This document shows, piece by piece, positions 56,055 to 64,000 of a stretch of DNA of 64,000 bases. The stretch comes from Streptomyces parvus. Its GTDB lineage: Bacteria; Actinomycetota; Actinomycetes; Streptomycetales; Streptomycetaceae. The notes beneath the pieces were generated by a model. The model searched no databases. It was not told the origin of the DNA and saw only the letters and a list, made by a program, of their open reading frames with translations. The stretch covers positions 806,001 to 870,000 of the forward strand of contig NZ_CP135079.1 in the NCBI RefSeq assembly GCF_032121415.1, given 5' to 3'. Position 1 is the stretch's first letter, and each line of letters opens with the position of its first letter. Made by a program: the position numbers and the translations under genes.

Positions 56055-58268
56055 ATGCGACGCCTGCAGGACCCCTTCCCGAATCCCGATGACCCCGATG
56101 CCCGTCCCGGGGCGGCGCCCGGCAACCTCCCGGCCGAACTGACCAGGTTCGTGGGCCGCGAGGAGGAACTGGCCGAGCTCGGCGAGCTGCTGGAGGAGTC
56201 CCGGCTCGTCACCGTCGCCGGCGTGGCGGGCGTGGGCAAGACCCGGTGCGTCATCCGCGTCGCCGCGCTCCGGGAGAAACGGTACTGCGACGGAGTTCTG
56301 CTGGCCGAGCTGTCCACCGTCCGCGATGCCGACCTGCTGGAACACGCCCTGATCGACGCCCTGGGGCTGGCCGATCACACCAGTCGGCCGCCGCGCGCCG
56401 TCCTCGTCGAACACCTCCGCGAGCGCCGGACGCTGCTGGTGATCGACGGTTTCGAGCACCTCGTCGACGCCTGCGCCGACCTCCTGGCCGATCTGCTGCG
56501 CCGGGCCCCGGGCCTCCAGGTCCTCGCGGCCGGGCGCTGCCCGCTGCGGGTGGACGGGGAGCGGACGTACTCGCTCGCCCCGATGTCCGACGGGGACGCG
56601 GTGGAGCTCTTCACCGAACGGGTGCGCGGGGTGCGGCAGGGCTGGGCGCCCGCGGTGGACGAGCGGGCGGCCGTGCTGGAGCTCTGCCACCGCCTCGACG
56701 GCATTCCGCTGGCCCTGGAGCTGGCGGCCGGGCGGCTGCGCGCCCTCTCGGTGGAACAGGTGCTGGTGCGCCTCGACGACCGGTTCCAACTGCTGACCGG
56801 CGGCCGTCGCGGTGCGCCGCCGCGCCACCAGACGCTGCGGACGGCGATCGGCTGGAGCCATGAGCTGTGCACGCCCGAGCAGCGGCTGCTGTGGGCGCGG
56901 CTCTCGGTCTTCGCCGGGCAGTTCGACCTGGAGGCCGCCGAATACATCTGCGGCGGGGCGGATCTGCCGGCCGACTCGGTGCTCGATGTGCTGGACGAGC
57001 TGATCGCGCAGTCGGTGGTGGAGCGCGAGGACGGCCCGGCCGGGGCCCGCTACCGGCTGCTGGACACCGTCAGCGAGTACGGGGCGCAGTGGCTGGTGGC
57101 CACCGGGGACGCCCAGCGGCTGCGGCGCCGGCACCGGGACTGGTTCCTGGGGCTCGCGACCTGGTGCGAGCTGGACTGGTTCAGTCCGCGCCAGGCCGAG
57201 GTGGCGGCGCGGATCGACAGCGAACTGCCCAACCTTCGCCGGGCGATGGAATGTTCGATGGAGAGCCCCGACGAGGTGCATCTCGCGCAGCATCTTGCGG
57301 GCACCCTGTGGTTCTACTGGACCGGCTGCGGGCGGTTGTCCGAGGGGCGGCACTGGCTGGACCACGTCCTGGAAGAGCCGACCCCGCACGACGCCGCACG
57401 GCTGAAGGTGCTGTGGGTGCTGGGCTATGTGGCGGTGCTCCAGGGCGACGCGGTGGGCGCGATCTCGGCGCTCCAGGAGTGCCGGGAGGAGGCCGAGCGC
57501 CGCGGGGACGCGACGGCGCTGGCGTACGCCGTGCACCGCACGGGGTGTCTGGCGATCATGACGGACGACATGCCGCGCGCCGAGGAGCTGCTGCGCGAGG
57601 CGCTCGGCCGGTACCGCGAGGTCGGCGAGCTGAACAGCAACGTCCTGATGGCACAGGTGGAGCTGGCCATGGCGGTGGCGTTCCTCGGCGATCTGGACGC
57701 GGCGGCGGTGATCTGCGACGAGGTCCGGGAGATCTGCGAGGACCACGGGGAGCGGTGGGCGCTGGCGTACGCGCTGTACGTCCTGGCGTACGCGGCGCTG
57801 CGGCGGGGGCGGCCGGCACGGGCGCGGCAGATGCTCGGCGCGTGCCTGACGATCGGCCGGACGTTCAACGACCTGCTGGGCACGGTGCTGTCGCTGGAGC
57901 TGCTGGCGCTGGTGACGGCGGTGGAAGGCGACGCCGGGGAGGCCGCCGTGCTCCAGGGCGCGGCGGAGGGCATCTGGCCGTCGGTGGGCCCGCAGCTGTT
58001 CGGCTCGGCGTTCTACGGGCGACCGCGGGTGGAGTGCGAGGAGCAGGTGCGCCGGGAGTTGGGGAACGCGGCGTACGAGGAGGGGTTGCGGGTGGGCCGG
58101 CGGCTGGATCCGGCCACGGCGGTCGACCGGGCCCTGGCCGGTGGCGGACCGGGTGCGCCGGTGGACGCGCCGGGCGCGGGCGGGGTGCCGGCGCCGGGCG
58201 GGCCCGGCGGAACGCGAAGGCCCGCCGCCTCCCGGATGACAGGGAGGGGCGGGCCGGAGCGCTGGTGA
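56055..58268 (+). CDS. AfsR/LuxR-type regulatory ATPase lacking a DNA-binding domain
   Basis: This 737-residue predicted ATPase has an NB-ARC-like domain with Walker A VAGVAGVGKTR (residues about 58-68) and Walker B LLVIDGFEHLVD (about 133-144), then winged-helix and tetratricopeptide-like repeats from about 390 to 660. Relatives usually carry an N-terminal SARP or C-terminal LuxR HTH; neither is present here. The C-terminus is a Gly/Pro/Ala-rich tail of about 45 residues overlapping a terminator. It may act through a partner regulator. ATG at 56055 is chosen. Confidence 0.82.
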   Translation: MRRLQDPFPNPDDPDARPGAAPGNLPAELTRFVGREEELAELGELLEESRLVTVAGVAGVGKTRCVIRVAALREKRYCDGVLLAELSTVRDADLLEHALIDALGLADHTSRPPRAVLVEHLRERRTLLVIDGFEHLVDACADLLADLLRRAPGLQVLAAGRCPLRVDGERTYSLAPMSDGDAVELFTERVRGVRQGWAPAVDERAAVLELCHRLDGIPLALELAAGRLRALSVEQVLVRLDDRFQLLTGGRRGAPPRHQTLRTAIGWSHELCTPEQRLLWARLSVFAGQFDLEAAEYICGGADLPADSVLDVLDELIAQSVVEREDGPAGARYRLLDTVSEYGAQWLVATGDAQRLRRRHRDWFLGLATWCELDWFSPRQAEVAARIDSELPNLRRAMECSMESPDEVHLAQHLAGTLWFYWTGCGRLSEGRHWLDHVLEEPTPHDAARLKVLWVLGYVAVLQGDAVGAISALQECREEAERRGDATALAYAVHRTGCLAIMTDDMPRAEELLREALGRYREVGELNSNVLMAQVELAMAVAFLGDLDAAAVICDEVREICEDHGERWALAYALYVLAYAALRRGRPARARQMLGACLTIGRTFNDLLGTVLSLELLALVTAVEGDAGEAAVLQGAAEGIWPSVGPQLFGSAFYGRPRVECEEQVRRELGNAAYEEGLRVGRRLDPATAVDRALAGGGPGAPVDAPGAGGVPAPGGPGGTRRPAASRMTGRGGPERW
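58219..58255 (-). terminator. Terminator after rpsD, inside the ATPase 3' end
   Basis: GGCCCGCC (58219-58226) pairs with GGCGGGCC (58248-58255), with an inner CCTCCC/GGGAGG stem. It lies 31 bp past the rpsD stop but within the last codons of the converging plus-strand ATPase gene. Confidence 0.65.
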
Positions 58269-58285
58269 GAGCGGCTACGCCTGGA

Positions 58286-58900
58286 TCAGCGGGCGTAGTA
58301 CTCGACGACGAGCTGCTCGTCGCAGATCACCGGGATCTCCTTGCGGTTCGGGTCCCGGTCCAGGCGGAAGGCCAGGGCCTTCAGGTTCACCTGGAGGTAG
58401 CGCGGGGTCTCACCCTCGGTGTCGTAGCCACCCTCGCGGGCCACCTGGAAGGGGACCTTGGAGCGGCTGCGCTCGCGGACCTGGACGATGTCGTCCGGGC
58501 GCACGCGGAAGGACGGCTTGTCGACCTTGCCACCGTTGACCTCGATGTGGCCGTGGACGACCATCTGACGGGCCTGGTAGATGGTGCGGGCGATGCCCGA
58601 ACGCAGGACCAGGGCGTCGAGACGGCGCTCGAGCTCGACGACCAGCGCCTCGCCCGTCTTGCCCTCGGCCTTCTTGGCACGGTCGTAGGCGCGCGCCATC
58701 TGGCGCTCGCTGATGTCGTACTGCGCACGCAGGCGCTGCTTCTCCAGCAGACGGACCTTGTAGTCCGAGTTCTGCTTGCGGCCACGGCCGTGCTCACCCG
58801 GCGGGTACGGACGAGCTTCGAAGTACTTGACAGCCTTGGGCGTCAGGGCGATGCCGAGGGCACGCGACTTCTTGACCTTGGGACGCGACTGGTTAGGCAC
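58286..58900 (-). CDS. rpsD: 30S ribosomal protein S4
   Basis: This 204-residue primary 16S rRNA-binding protein has the S4 RNA-binding domain (about 94-156, [30 protein letters not shown]; key motif [10 protein letters not shown]). The N-terminal zinc-binding Cys set is absent, as in the zinc-independent form. The GTG start at 58900 is preceded by GGAG. It is a stand-alone gene, outside ribosomal operons, and divergent from an iron-box-bearing gene. Confidence 0.97.
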   Translation of the reverse strand: MPNQSRPKVKKSRALGIALTPKAVKYFEARPYPPGEHGRGRKQNSDYKVRLLEKQRLRAQYDISERQMARAYDRAKKAEGKTGEALVVELERRLDALVLRSGIARTIYQARQMVVHGHIEVNGGKVDKPSFRVRPDDIVQVRERSRSKVPFQVAREGGYDTEGETPRYLQVNLKALAFRLDRDPNRKEIPVICDEQLVVEYYAR

Positions 58901-58923
58901 GTTCTCCAGACCTCCGTTGTAGG

Positions 58924-58942
58924 TTAGGTTAGGCTTACCTTA
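58924..58942 (+). promoter_or_regulatory. Iron box (DmdR/IdeR binding site)
   Basis: TTAGGTTAGGCTTACCTTA differs at only two positions from the 19-bp actinobacterial iron box TTAGGTTAGGCTAACCTAA. It lies 15 bp upstream of the DUF2470-like gene and 24 bp upstream of divergent rpsD. Iron repression of the former is likely. Any effect on rpsD is speculative. Confidence 0.8.
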
Positions 58943-58956
58943 CTCAAGGAGATCGT

Positions 58957-59793
58957 ATGTCTCGCCCTGGGAACACCACTCACGTCACGGACAGCACAGA
59001 CAGCGGCAGCACCTCAGAGGAGGATGCTGCTACGACGGAAGGCCGATCAGATCGTGGCCAGCCGCGTCCCAGCGGGCTAGAAAACACTCGGATGCCGTCA
59101 GCAGCCGAGCGCACACGAACTCTCGTACAGAGTACCCGCTCCGCGCTGCTCGTCGTACCGGGGCTCGATCTGGCCCGCGCGGAACCCCTGGTCCCGGAGA
59201 GCCGGAGCGTGGGACCCGAGGGCGATGTCTTCCTCGAATTCCCCGCGGATTGCCCGGCTGTTCGGGCCGCGACGCACGCGCAGGGCGACGAGCTGACCGC
59301 CGTGCTGGAGATCACGGACGTCGCTCCGGTCTCCGTACCGCACCGGATCCGCGGCCGCGCCTGGGTCTCCGGCTGGCTCACCTCCGTCCCCGGCATCGCC
59401 GAGCCCGGCCGGATGATGCTGCGCCTGGAGTTCGGCGAGGGGTACGTGGACGACCTCTGGGGCGCCGAGGACATCGAGCCGGAGGACTTCCGCGACGCGG
59501 CCGCCGACCCGCTGGTCCACCACGAGGCGGAGCTGCTCCAGCACCTGGCCTCCGCCCACGACGAGCAGATGCGCGCCCTGTGCGGTCTGCTGGGCGAGCG
59601 GACCGCCCGGGCGTGCGCGCCGAACCGGCCGAGCGCGGTGCCCGTGGCACTGGACCGCTTCGGGCTGCGGGTCCGCTTCATCGAGAACAGCAAGGCGTGC
59701 TTCGATGCCCGCTTCGAGTTCCCCGAGCCCGTGCGGGGCGTCACCGAACTGCGCCGTGCCATGCACACCCTGTTCGAGGCGGCCGCGTCCTGA
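58957..59793 (+). CDS. DUF2470-like protein under iron control
   Basis: This 278-residue protein has a polar, disordered first 50 residues and then a split-barrel-like domain (SALLVVPGLDLARAEPLVPE; FLEFPADCPAVRAATH) with a C-terminal helical DUF2470-type part (NSKACFDARFEFPEPVRGVTELRRAMHTLF, residues about 240-270; key FPEPVRGVTELRRAM). DUF2470 occurs in HugZ-like heme-handling proteins. The ATG at 58957 follows AAGGAG six bases upstream. An iron box overlaps its promoter, so expression should rise when iron is short. A role in heme use is inferred. Confidence 0.78.
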   Translation: MSRPGNTTHVTDSTDSGSTSEEDAATTEGRSDRGQPRPSGLENTRMPSAAERTRTLVQSTRSALLVVPGLDLARAEPLVPESRSVGPEGDVFLEFPADCPAVRAATHAQGDELTAVLEITDVAPVSVPHRIRGRAWVSGWLTSVPGIAEPGRMMLRLEFGEGYVDDLWGAEDIEPEDFRDAAADPLVHHEAELLQHLASAHDEQMRALCGLLGERTARACAPNRPSAVPVALDRFGLRVRFIENSKACFDARFEFPEPVRGVTELRRAMHTLFEAAAS

Positions 59794-59812
59794 CCCGGGC
59801 GACGGAGGGCCC

Positions 59813-61183
59813 TTATCCCTGCTCCCCGCCCTCGCCGGCGCGGCCGAGGCGCTCGCGGACGCGCTCGACGACGTCCGCGTACCGGGCCTCGGCGCCGTAG
59901 CGGGTGGGTGTGTAGTACTGCCGGTCTCGGACGGCGTCCGGGGCGTACTGCTGGGCGGCGATACCGCCCTGCACGTCGTGCGGATAGACATAGCCCTGCG
60001 CGTGGCCGAGCTTGGCGGCGCCCTTGTAGTGGCCGTCGCGCAGATGGGCCGGGACCGGTCCGGCGAGCCCTCTGCGTACGTCGTCCTGCGCGGCGGAGAT
60101 CGCCAGCGTCGCCGCGTTGGACTTGGGGGCGAGCGCCAGCGCGATGGTGGCGTGGCTGAGGGTGAGCGCCGCCTCCGGGAAACCGATCATGGCGACGGCC
60201 TGGGCGGCCGCCACCGCCGTCGGCAACGCGGTGGGATCCGCGAGCCCGATGTCCTCGCTGGCCGAGATCATCAGCCGCCGGGCGATGAACCGGGGGTCCT
60301 CCCCCGCCTCGATCATCCGGGCCAGATAGTGCAGAGCGGCGTCCACGTCGGAGCCGCGGATCGACTTGATGAGCGCGCTGGCCACGTCGTAGTGCTGGTC
60401 GCCGTCACGGTCGTACTTCACGGCGGCGCGGTCGACGGTCGCCTCGACCGTCTCCAGCGTGATCTCCGCCTCGTGCGTGGCGATGGCCGCACCGGCCGCG
60501 GCCTCCAGCGCGGTGAGCGCCCGGCGGGCGTCGCCGCCGGCGATCCGCAGCAGATGCGCCTCGGCGTCCTCGGGCAGGGTGACCGCCCCGCCGAGCCCCC
60601 GCTCCTCGGTCAGCGCCCGGCGCAGCAGGGAGCGCAGGTCGTCGTCGGTCAACGGCTCCAGGGTGAGCAGCAGGGAGCGCGAGAGCAGCGGGGAGATGAT
60701 CGAGAAGTACGGATTCTCCGTGGTGGCGGCGATAAGGGTGACCCAGCGGTTCTCCACGGCGGGCAGCAGGGAGTCCTGCTGGGCCTTGGAGAAGCGGTGG
60801 ATCTCGTCCAGGAAGAGGACGGTCTCCTTGCCGAAGCCGCCGGTGGCGCGGCGCGCGCTCTCGATGACGGCGCGGACTTCCTTGACGCCCGCGGTGATCG
60901 CGGACAGCTCCACGAAACGCTTGTTGGTGGCCTTGCTGACCACATACGCCAGGGTCGTCTTACCGGTTCCGGGCGGGCCCCACAGGATGACGGAGGACGC
61001 CCCCGCCGGGCCGCTCCCCCCGTCGCCGACGAGACGGCGCAGGGGCGAGCCCGGCTTCAGCAGATGCTGCTGGCCGACGACCTCGTCGAGAGTGCGCGGA
61101 CGCATCCGGACAGCGAGGGGGCTGCTGGACGGGTCCTTCTCCTGGCGGTCTTCGGCGGCTGCGGTAAAGAGATCGGGCTCCAC
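59813..61183 (-). CDS. rarA: Replication-associated recombination protein A (RarA/MgsA)
   Basis: This 456-residue AAA+ ATPase acts at stalled replication forks. The Walker A is [17 protein letters not shown], Walker [17 protein letters not shown], with a sensor-1 region [13 protein letters not shown] and the C-terminal tetramerisation part ([22 protein letters not shown]). Family start ...[15 protein letters not shown] is kept. GTG at 61183 is chosen; GTG at 61207 is an alternative. It converges on the DUF2470-like gene. Confidence 0.95.
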   Translation of the reverse strand: MEPDLFTAAAEDRQEKDPSSSPLAVRMRPRTLDEVVGQQHLLKPGSPLRRLVGDGGSGPAGASSVILWGPPGTGKTTLAYVVSKATNKRFVELSAITAGVKEVRAVIESARRATGGFGKETVLFLDEIHRFSKAQQDSLLPAVENRWVTLIAATTENPYFSIISPLLSRSLLLTLEPLTDDDLRSLLRRALTEERGLGGAVTLPEDAEAHLLRIAGGDARRALTALEAAAGAAIATHEAEITLETVEATVDRAAVKYDRDGDQHYDVASALIKSIRGSDVDAALHYLARMIEAGEDPRFIARRLMISASEDIGLADPTALPTAVAAAQAVAMIGFPEAALTLSHATIALALAPKSNAATLAISAAQDDVRRGLAGPVPAHLRDGHYKGAAKLGHAQGYVYPHDVQGGIAAQQYAPDAVRDRQYYTPTRYGAEARYADVVERVRERLGRAGEGGEQG

Positions 61184-61238
61184 GTGATGAAGCCTAAGCG
61201 ACCCCACTGACAGCCCCGCCAGGGGCGTGTCCGGCGGA

Positions 61239-61877
61239 TCAGCTGGTCCAGAAGTCCCACCAGCGGGTCAGGATCAGCATGCCGATGATCCCGATCCACA
61301 TCACCGGAAGCACCCAGGCGAACTCGGTGAGCCCGTTCCGCAGCCAGGCCGGGGCCGGGAGGATGCGGTGCTTGACGTTGTGCGTGGTCACGTAGCAGAA
61401 CATGACGATGGTGGCGACCCAGGCCAGGCAGCACCACAGGCAGAGCGAGTTGATGTTGTACAGCGACTGGTACTGCAGCCAGGTGCAGAAGCCGACGCCG
61501 AACAGCGTCCCGGCGTTCAGCCCGAGCCAGAACCAGCTGCGGTAGCGGGCACCGGCGAGCAGGCCCGTCCCGATCGCGATGACCATGCCGTACGTGACCA
61601 GACCCAGCATCGGGTTGGGGAACCCGAACGCCGACGCCTGCTCGCTCTTCATGATGTTGCCGCAGGCGACGACGGGGTTGAGGCTGCAGCCTGGCGTGAA
61701 GGAGGGGTCTTCCAGCAGCTTGAACTTGTCGATCGTGATGACCCAGGAGGCCAGCAGGCCGGCCGCGCCGGTGATCACCAGAAGCAGGGCTAGACCGCGT
61801 CCGGCCCCGAAGGTGCGCTTGCGGCCGCCCTCGTCCTGATCGGAGGAGAGATCGTGGTCTACCGCTGCAGTCGTCAT
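61239..61877 (-). CDS. Vitamin K epoxide reductase (VKOR) family protein
   Basis: This 212-residue integral membrane protein has four to five helices. The active-site pair is in [10 protein letters not shown] (near residue 145), and the loop pair in [17 protein letters not shown] (about 63-79). In actinobacteria VKOR reoxidises DsbA-like proteins, passing electrons to menaquinone, so it supports disulfide bond formation outside the membrane. No DsbA partner is adjacent. It lies 55 bp upstream of rarA on the minus strand. Confidence 0.93.
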   Translation of the reverse strand: MTTAAVDHDLSSDQDEGGRKRTFGAGRGLALLLVITGAAGLLASWVITIDKFKLLEDPSFTPGCSLNPVVACGNIMKSEQASAFGFPNPMLGLVTYGMVIAIGTGLLAGARYRSWFWLGLNAGTLFGVGFCTWLQYQSLYNINSLCLWCCLAWVATIVMFCYVTTHNVKHRILPAPAWLRNGLTEFAWVLPVMWIGIIGMLILTRWWDFWTS

Positions 61878-62212
61878 ATCGCCGTTCCGTCACCGAGTGG
61901 TCAGCCGGGCAAGGTCATTGTGCCGCACCCCCGTACCGGTCCACCGTTCGATGGACATAAAGATGCACGTCGGTGAAGGCCCCCGTGGACGGGATCGAAA
62001 GGCCCCCCAGGGGCCCCGACGACGGACGATGCGCGGCTCCTCGGTGCCGGTCCGACGACGCGGAGCACATCGCCCGCCCCAGTGGGGTGCACCGTCAAGG
62101 GTGAACGCACGCTCGTAGAGTTGACGGCAGACGGGAAAGCGCGGCCGCCGGGACCTGGAGTCCCGACGGCCGTCTTCGGCGGCCCGCCGGGCCGGGCCGC
62201 CGTGGGGTCTCG
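61878..62212. other. Intergenic region between VKOR-family gene and hisS
   Basis: This 335-bp gap has no convincing coding signal. Near its right end a 10-pair hairpin (62177-62186 with 62193-62202) probably terminates hisS. A GGCCCC-rich inverted repeat lies near 62000. The left 60 bp must contain the VKOR-gene promoter. Confidence 0.6.
62177..62202 (-). terminator. Terminator after hisS
   Basis: CGGCGGCCCG (62177-62186) pairs with CGGGCCGCCG (62193-62202) around CCGGGC, ten bases past the hisS stop. Confidence 0.65.
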
Positions 62213-63475
62213 TCAGCCGAGCCGCTTCGCCAGCTCCGCCGCGGCCTCCGCCAGCGGTACCGCGGTCTGCTCGCCGGACTCCATGTCCTTGAGCTGGACG
62301 ACGCCCTCGGCGAGATCGCGCTCGCCCGCGACCAGGGTGTAGCGGGCGCCCGAGCGGTTGGCGCTCTTCATCGCGCCCTTCAGGCCGCGGCCGCCGAACG
62401 CGAAGTCGGCGGCGATGCCCGTGCGGCGCAGCTCGGTGACGACGCCGAAGAGCACCCGGCGGGCCTCCTCGCCGAGCGGGACCGCGTAGACGCTGGTGGT
62501 GGCCGGGAGGTCGAGCTCGACTCCCTCGGCCTCCAGGGCGAGGACCGTGCGGTCCACGCCGAGCGCCCAGCCGACCGACGGCAGCTCGGGGCCGCCGATC
62601 ATCTCGGAGAGGCCGTCGTAGCGGCCGCCGCCGCCCACCGCGGACTGCGAGCCGAGACCGTCGTGGACGAACTCGAAGGTCGTACGGGTGTAGTAGTCGA
62701 GGCCGCGCACCAGCTTCTCGTCGTCCTCGAACGCGACTCCGGCCGCCGCGAGCAGGGCACGGACTTCTTCGTGGTACGCCTTGCACGCGTCGCACAGGTA
62801 GTCGCGGAGCTTCGGGGCGTCGGTCAGCTGTTTCTGGACGTCGGCCCGCTTGTCGTCCAGGACGCGCAGCGGGTTGATCTCGATGCGGCGGCGGGTCTCC
62901 TCGTCGAGGTCCAGGTCGCGCAGGAAGGTCTGGAGCGCCTCGCGGTAGACCGGGCGGCACTCCTTGTCGCCCAGCGAGTTCAGCAGGATGCGGAACTGGC
63001 GCAGGCCCAGCGAGCGGTACGCCTGGTCGGCCAGGATGATCAGCTCGGCGTCCAGGGCCGGGTCCTCGGTGCCGATGGCCTCGGCACCGACCTGCGAGAA
63101 GTGGCGGTAACGGCCCGCCTGCGGGCGCTCGTAGCGGTAGTACGAGCCGGAGTACCAGAGCTTGACGGGGAGGTTGCCCGCCTTGTGGAGGTTGGCCTCC
63201 AGGGCCGCGCGCAGGACGGACGCGGTGCCCTCGGGACGCAGCGCCAGCTGGTCGCCGCCCTTGGTGGTGAGGGTGTACATCTCCTTGGTGACGATGTCGG
63301 TGGACTCGCCGACACCGCGTGCGAACAGCTCGACGTTCTCGAAGCCGGGCGTCTCGATGTAGCCGTAGCCGGAGTCGCGCAGGGGCGCGGAGATGGCCTC
63401 GCGCACCGCCAGGAACGTCGCGGAACGGGGCGGGGTCAGGTCGTACGTGCCCTTGGGGGCCTGAAAGGTGCTCAC
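62213..63475 (-). CDS. hisS: Histidyl-tRNA synthetase
   Basis: This 420-residue class II synthetase charges tRNA-His. It has the N-terminal [16 protein letters not shown], motif 2 [23 protein letters not shown] (near residue 105), the His-specific signature [15 protein letters not shown] and motif 3 [17 protein letters not shown]. The GTG at 63475 begins VSTFQAPKG; the longer upstream frame is spurious. It is 17 bp after the truncated hydrolase gene on the same strand, probably cotranscribed. Confidence 0.96.
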   Translation of the reverse strand: MSTFQAPKGTYDLTPPRSATFLAVREAISAPLRDSGYGYIETPGFENVELFARGVGESTDIVTKEMYTLTTKGGDQLALRPEGTASVLRAALEANLHKAGNLPVKLWYSGSYYRYERPQAGRYRHFSQVGAEAIGTEDPALDAELIILADQAYRSLGLRQFRILLNSLGDKECRPVYREALQTFLRDLDLDEETRRRIEINPLRVLDDKRADVQKQLTDAPKLRDYLCDACKAYHEEVRALLAAAGVAFEDDEKLVRGLDYYTRTTFEFVHDGLGSQSAVGGGGRYDGLSEMIGGPELPSVGWALGVDRTVLALEAEGVELDLPATTSVYAVPLGEEARRVLFGVVTELRRTGIAADFAFGGRGLKGAMKSANRSGARYTLVAGERDLAEGVVQLKDMESGEQTAVPLAEAAAELAKRLG

Positions 63476-63492
63476 GTGTATACGTCTCTCGT

Positions 63493-64000
63493 CTACAGTC
63501 CTCGACGCGGCGCCGCGTCCAGCCCGTTCAGATACGGATTGGAGGCGCGCTCGCGGCCGATGGTCGTCTGGGGGCCGTGGCCGGACAGCACCACGGTCGA
63601 GTCGTCGAGCGGCAGGCACACACGGGCCAGCGACTCGAGCAGCTCGGCGTGGTCGCCGCCGGGCAGGTCGGTACGTCCGACGGAGCCGGCGAAGAGCAGG
63701 TCGCCCGAGAAGAGGAGCGGCGGAACGTCCGCGGCCTCGGGCATCCCGAACGTCACCGACCCCTTGGTATGGCCGGGCGCGTGCGAGACACCGAACTCCA
63801 GACCGGCCAGGGTCAGCTTCGACCCGTCGGTCAGCTCCTTGACGTCGTCCGGCTCCCCCACGGTCAGCTCGCCCATGAGCGGCATTCCGATGGAGCGGCC
63901 GAGCGCCTTCTCCGGATCGCTCATCATGTAGCGGTCCTCCGGGTGGATCCAGGCGGGGACGTCATGGGCGCCGCAGACGGGCACGACCGAGGCGACGTGG
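63493..64000 (-). CDS. MBL-fold (glyoxalase II-like) hydrolase, 5' end missing
   Basis: The gene runs off the right edge; only the last 169 codons are visible. They include the metallo-beta-lactamase metal residues in [15 protein letters not shown], the bridging Asp in [18 protein letters not shown] and the final His in [13 protein letters not shown]. The HxHxDH motif expected upstream lies outside the window. Streptomyces members near hisS are thought to be glyoxalase II-type thioesterases, but the substrate is not certain. Confidence 0.85.
   Translation of the reverse strand, partial: HVASVVPVCGAHDVPAWIHPEDRYMMSDPEKALGRSIGMPLMGELTVGEPDDVKELTDGSKLTLAGLEFGVSHAPGHTKGSVTFGMPEAADVPPLLFSGDLLFAGSVGRTDLPGGDHAELLESLARVCLPLDDSTVVLSGHGPQTTIGRERASNPYLNGLDAAPRRGL

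Overview
The window is a high-GC stretch of a Streptomyces chromosome. It holds bldD, mIHF, an FMN-riboswitch riboflavin operon, a DasR-type chitinase promoter, GTG/TTG starts and GTGA/ATGA coupled junctions. Gene order from the rib operon to hisS matches the conserved Streptomyces core arm. No phage, transposon, CRISPR array, tRNA or rRNA was seen. From memory of S. griseus, a sesquiterpene cyclase next to guaB1 hints at that clade (inference).

Left part (1-20.4 kb) is semi-accessory. The operon ribD-ribE-ribM-ribBA reads leftward from an FMN riboswitch. A secreted GH18 chitinase with DasR-like sites follows, then a frameshifted NmrA/epimerase remnant, a divergent ROK regulator/MFS pair around a palindrome, a uracil permease and a DUF5995 protein. 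A lysine catabolic group comes next: davB (lysine 2-monooxygenase) and davA (5-aminovaleramide amidase), with an Lrp/AsnC regulator and an aldehyde dehydrogenase upstream. guaB1 (with a terminator-like leader), a sesquiterpene synthase and a SorC/DeoR-type sugar-binding regulator close the section.

Middle part (20.5-45.6 kb) is housekeeping, nearly all on the minus strand: rpe, rsmB, fmt, a helicase-dead priA, metK, coaBC, rpoZ, gmk, mIHF, then the pyrimidine cluster pyrR-pyrB-pyrC-(membrane protein)-carA-carB-pyrD-pyrF. The pyrR leader carries a PyrR-binding loop beside its ribosome binding site. Divergent from pyrR is bldD, whose promoter contains an exact BldD box. nusB, efp, an M24-fold protein with altered metal ligands and a proline-rich P-loop protein follow.

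Right part (45.7-64 kb) holds the shikimate genes aroE-aroC-aroKB-aroQ, where shikimate kinase and dehydroquinate synthase form one uninterrupted frame. Upstream on the same strand are mltG, ruvX, alaS and two small conserved genes. A regulator-like ATPase without a DNA-binding domain lies on the plus strand. Then come rpsD, an iron-box-controlled DUF2470-like gene, rarA, a VKOR-family protein, hisS and a truncated metallo-beta-lactamase-fold hydrolase at the right edge.

Most of the window is well-known core genome. The best leads are the AroK-AroB fusion, RNA and DNA control sites (PyrR loop, guaB1 leader, metK leader, paired hairpins between carB and pyrD, iron box next to rpsD), the davBA/AsnC unit with phased repeats, the M24-like pseudoenzyme and the orphan terpene synthase.
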